Of a DNA stretch of 13,932 bases, positions 12,837-13,932 are shown one piece after another. Where the stretch lies: positions 1-13,932 of the forward strand of contig DCID01000051.1 in NCBI GenBank assembly GCA_002315745.1, read 5' to 3'. The first letter of the stretch is position 1; each line of letters opens with the position of its first letter. Position numbers and translations under genes: made by a program. Source of the stretch: Bacteroidales bacterium UBA1735. GTDB taxonomy: Bacteria > Bacteroidota > Bacteroidia > Bacteroidales > Paludibacteraceae. The notes under the pieces are model-generated. The model was not told the DNA's origin. It did not search any database and saw nothing but the letters and a program-made list of their open reading frames with translations.

Positions 12837-13932
12837 TGAATAAGAAACTATTTACCGAGTATCAACTCGGACCATTAACGCTGCGGAATCGAATTATTCG
12901 TTCCGCTGCGTTTGAGAATATGTGTACGGGTAACACCCCGTCACAGATGTTGGAGGACTACCATGTGAGCGTGGCTCGCGGTGGAGTAGGCATGACCACT
13001 GTGGCTTATTGCGCGGTCGATCTGAGTGGTGTGAGCTTTGATGGACAACTCTATGTTCGCCCTGAAGCATTACCGGGTTTGCGTAAGTTGACGGATGCTA
13101 TTCACAAGGAAGGTGCGAAGGCGAGTATTCAGTTAGGACACTGCGGTAACATGACTCACTTTGCGACTTGCCACTGTATGCCAGTTAGCGCATCCAATGG
13201 CATTAACCTCTATTCTCCGACGATACATCGTCGTCTCCGTGTGAGTGAGATACATGACTTGGTACGTAAGTTTGGCGAGGCAGTTGATTTCTGCCGAGAA
13301 GCAGGTTTTGACTGCGTGGAGATACATGCAGGTCACGCGTATCTTATCTCGCAGTTTATCAGCAAACGTACCAATCATCGTCATGACCAATATGGTGGTA
13401 GTTTTGAGAACCGCGTACGTTTTATGAATGAGATCCTCGACGAGGTGATGATTCATGCAGCGGAGGATAAGAAAGCCGGCAAACGCGCGATGGCGGTAGT
13501 GGTAAAAACGAATATGTGGGATGACTGCTGGCGTGGTACGGATATGGAAGAAGGACTGAAAGTGGCTAAAGAAATAGCTAAGCACCATGTGCATGGTATC
13601 GTGCTATCGGGTGGTACAGTGTCGGCTTCGCCGATGACTATCCTCAGTGGAGCGATGCCTATTAAGACCTTGGCGCACTATATGCCGATGAAGACCATGT
13701 GGTGGCTCAAAGCGGCTTTGCTCTGTGGTGGCGGTAAGATGATGATTCATACTGAACCATTCCATGAACTCTATTTTATGGAGCAGGCTAAAAAGTTCCA
13801 AGAGGCATTCAAGGATATACCGAATGCTCCGACACTTATCTATGTAGGTGGCGTACAGTCGGGTGACAATTGCTCGCGCATCATGGACGAAGGATTTGAA
13901 CTATTCCAGATTGCGCATGTGCTCATCAAGGA
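12836..13932 (+). CDS. NADH:flavin oxidoreductase, Old Yellow Enzyme family (candidate steroid/bile-acid 5-beta-reductase), C-terminus outside window
   Basis: Translation from ATG 12836 is open to the window end: 365 residues of an FMN-binding TIM barrel, no stop. Typical sites: LGPLTLRNRIIRSAAFENM (11-29), SIQLGHCGNMTH (97-108), VEIHAGHAYLISQFIS (161-176) where His164 and His167 match the OYE His/Asn substrate pair, DQYGGSFENRVRF (184-196), VVVKTNMWD (221-229), IVLSGGTVSASP (255-266) and IYVGGVQSG (335-343). Odd points: Asn105 stands where many relatives have Arg (QLxHAGR), and AHVLI (360-364) replaces the usual GR or AR turn. Whether there is a C-terminal Fe-S/FAD domain as in BaiCD cannot be seen. 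The one-base overlap with the 5-alpha-reductase homologue suggests co-translation and a shared substrate. The specific 5-beta activity is inferred from context. Confidence 0.88.
   Translation, partial: MNKKLFTEYQLGPLTLRNRIIRSAAFENMCTGNTPSQMLEDYHVSVARGGVGMTTVAYCAVDLSGVSFDGQLYVRPEALPGLRKLTDAIHKEGAKASIQLGHCGNMTHFATCHCMPVSASNGINLYSPTIHRRLRVSEIHDLVRKFGEAVDFCREAGFDCVEIHAGHAYLISQFISKRTNHRHDQYGGSFENRVRFMNEILDEVMIHAAEDKKAGKRAMAVVVKTNMWDDCWRGTDMEEGLKVAKEIAKHHVHGIVLSGGTVSASPMTILSGAMPIKTLAHYMPMKTMWWLKAALLCGGGKMMIHTEPFHELYFMEQAKKFQEAFKDIPNAPTLIYVGGVQSGDNCSRIMDEGFELFQIAHVLIK

Noticed and set aside
13133..13594. Minus-strand open frame of 153 codons
   Set aside because: It is entirely antisense to the well-supported OYE-family gene, and its product is a His/Thr-rich sequence with no domain.

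Overview
The window looks like a chromosome segment from a member of the Bacteroidales (Bacteroidota). Three things point there. Four intergenic promoters have the Bacteroidetes pattern (TTTG, a 19-20 nt spacer, then TAnnTTTG). No clear Shine-Dalgarno sequences are seen. The gene content includes Bacteroidota-type families: a DUF4837 lipoprotein, a DUF2520 protein, a long YidC and pyruvate phosphate dikinase. No tRNA, rRNA, CRISPR array, insertion sequence or phage gene was found. Intergenic gaps are all under 100 nt.

Layout. (1) 1-803, plus strand: the 3' end of pyruvate phosphate dikinase, followed by two hairpins. (2) 900-2170, plus: an overlapping pair of unrecognised envelope genes, a lipoprotein and a secreted or membrane protein. 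(3) 2179-9569, minus: a tight run read from right to left, kdsB, deoD, a beta-barrel-like protein, yidC, a DUF2520 protein, a DUF4837 lipoprotein, a UbiA-family prenyltransferase (probably menA) and a CPBP membrane protease. Most junctions overlap or touch, so this is probably one transcription unit started by the promoter just upstream of kdsB, with possible internal starts. (4) 9664-10941, minus: glyA with its own promoter. (5) 11035-11955, plus: an EamA/DMT transporter, divergent from glyA, with the two promoters interleaved. (6) 12030-13932, plus: a membrane steroid 5-alpha-reductase homologue overlapping by one base an Old Yellow Enzyme-family oxidoreductase that runs off the window.

The last pair is the most interesting part. 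The first gene keeps almost the whole signature of vertebrate SRD5A1/2. The second is a flavin ene-reductase of the type that includes bacterial delta4-3-ketosteroid 5-beta-reductases. Together they look like a two-gene unit that could reduce the delta4 bond of 3-keto steroids or bile acids to either the 5-alpha or the 5-beta product. Related gene sets have been described in gut Bacteroidales (recalled, not looked up), so the system is probably a variant of a recently described one rather than wholly new.

Other points of note: five tandem heptamers inside kdsB, a tandem 15-mer in the yidC leader, and a shared 32-nt promoter architecture upstream of kdsB, glyA and the steroid reductase gene.
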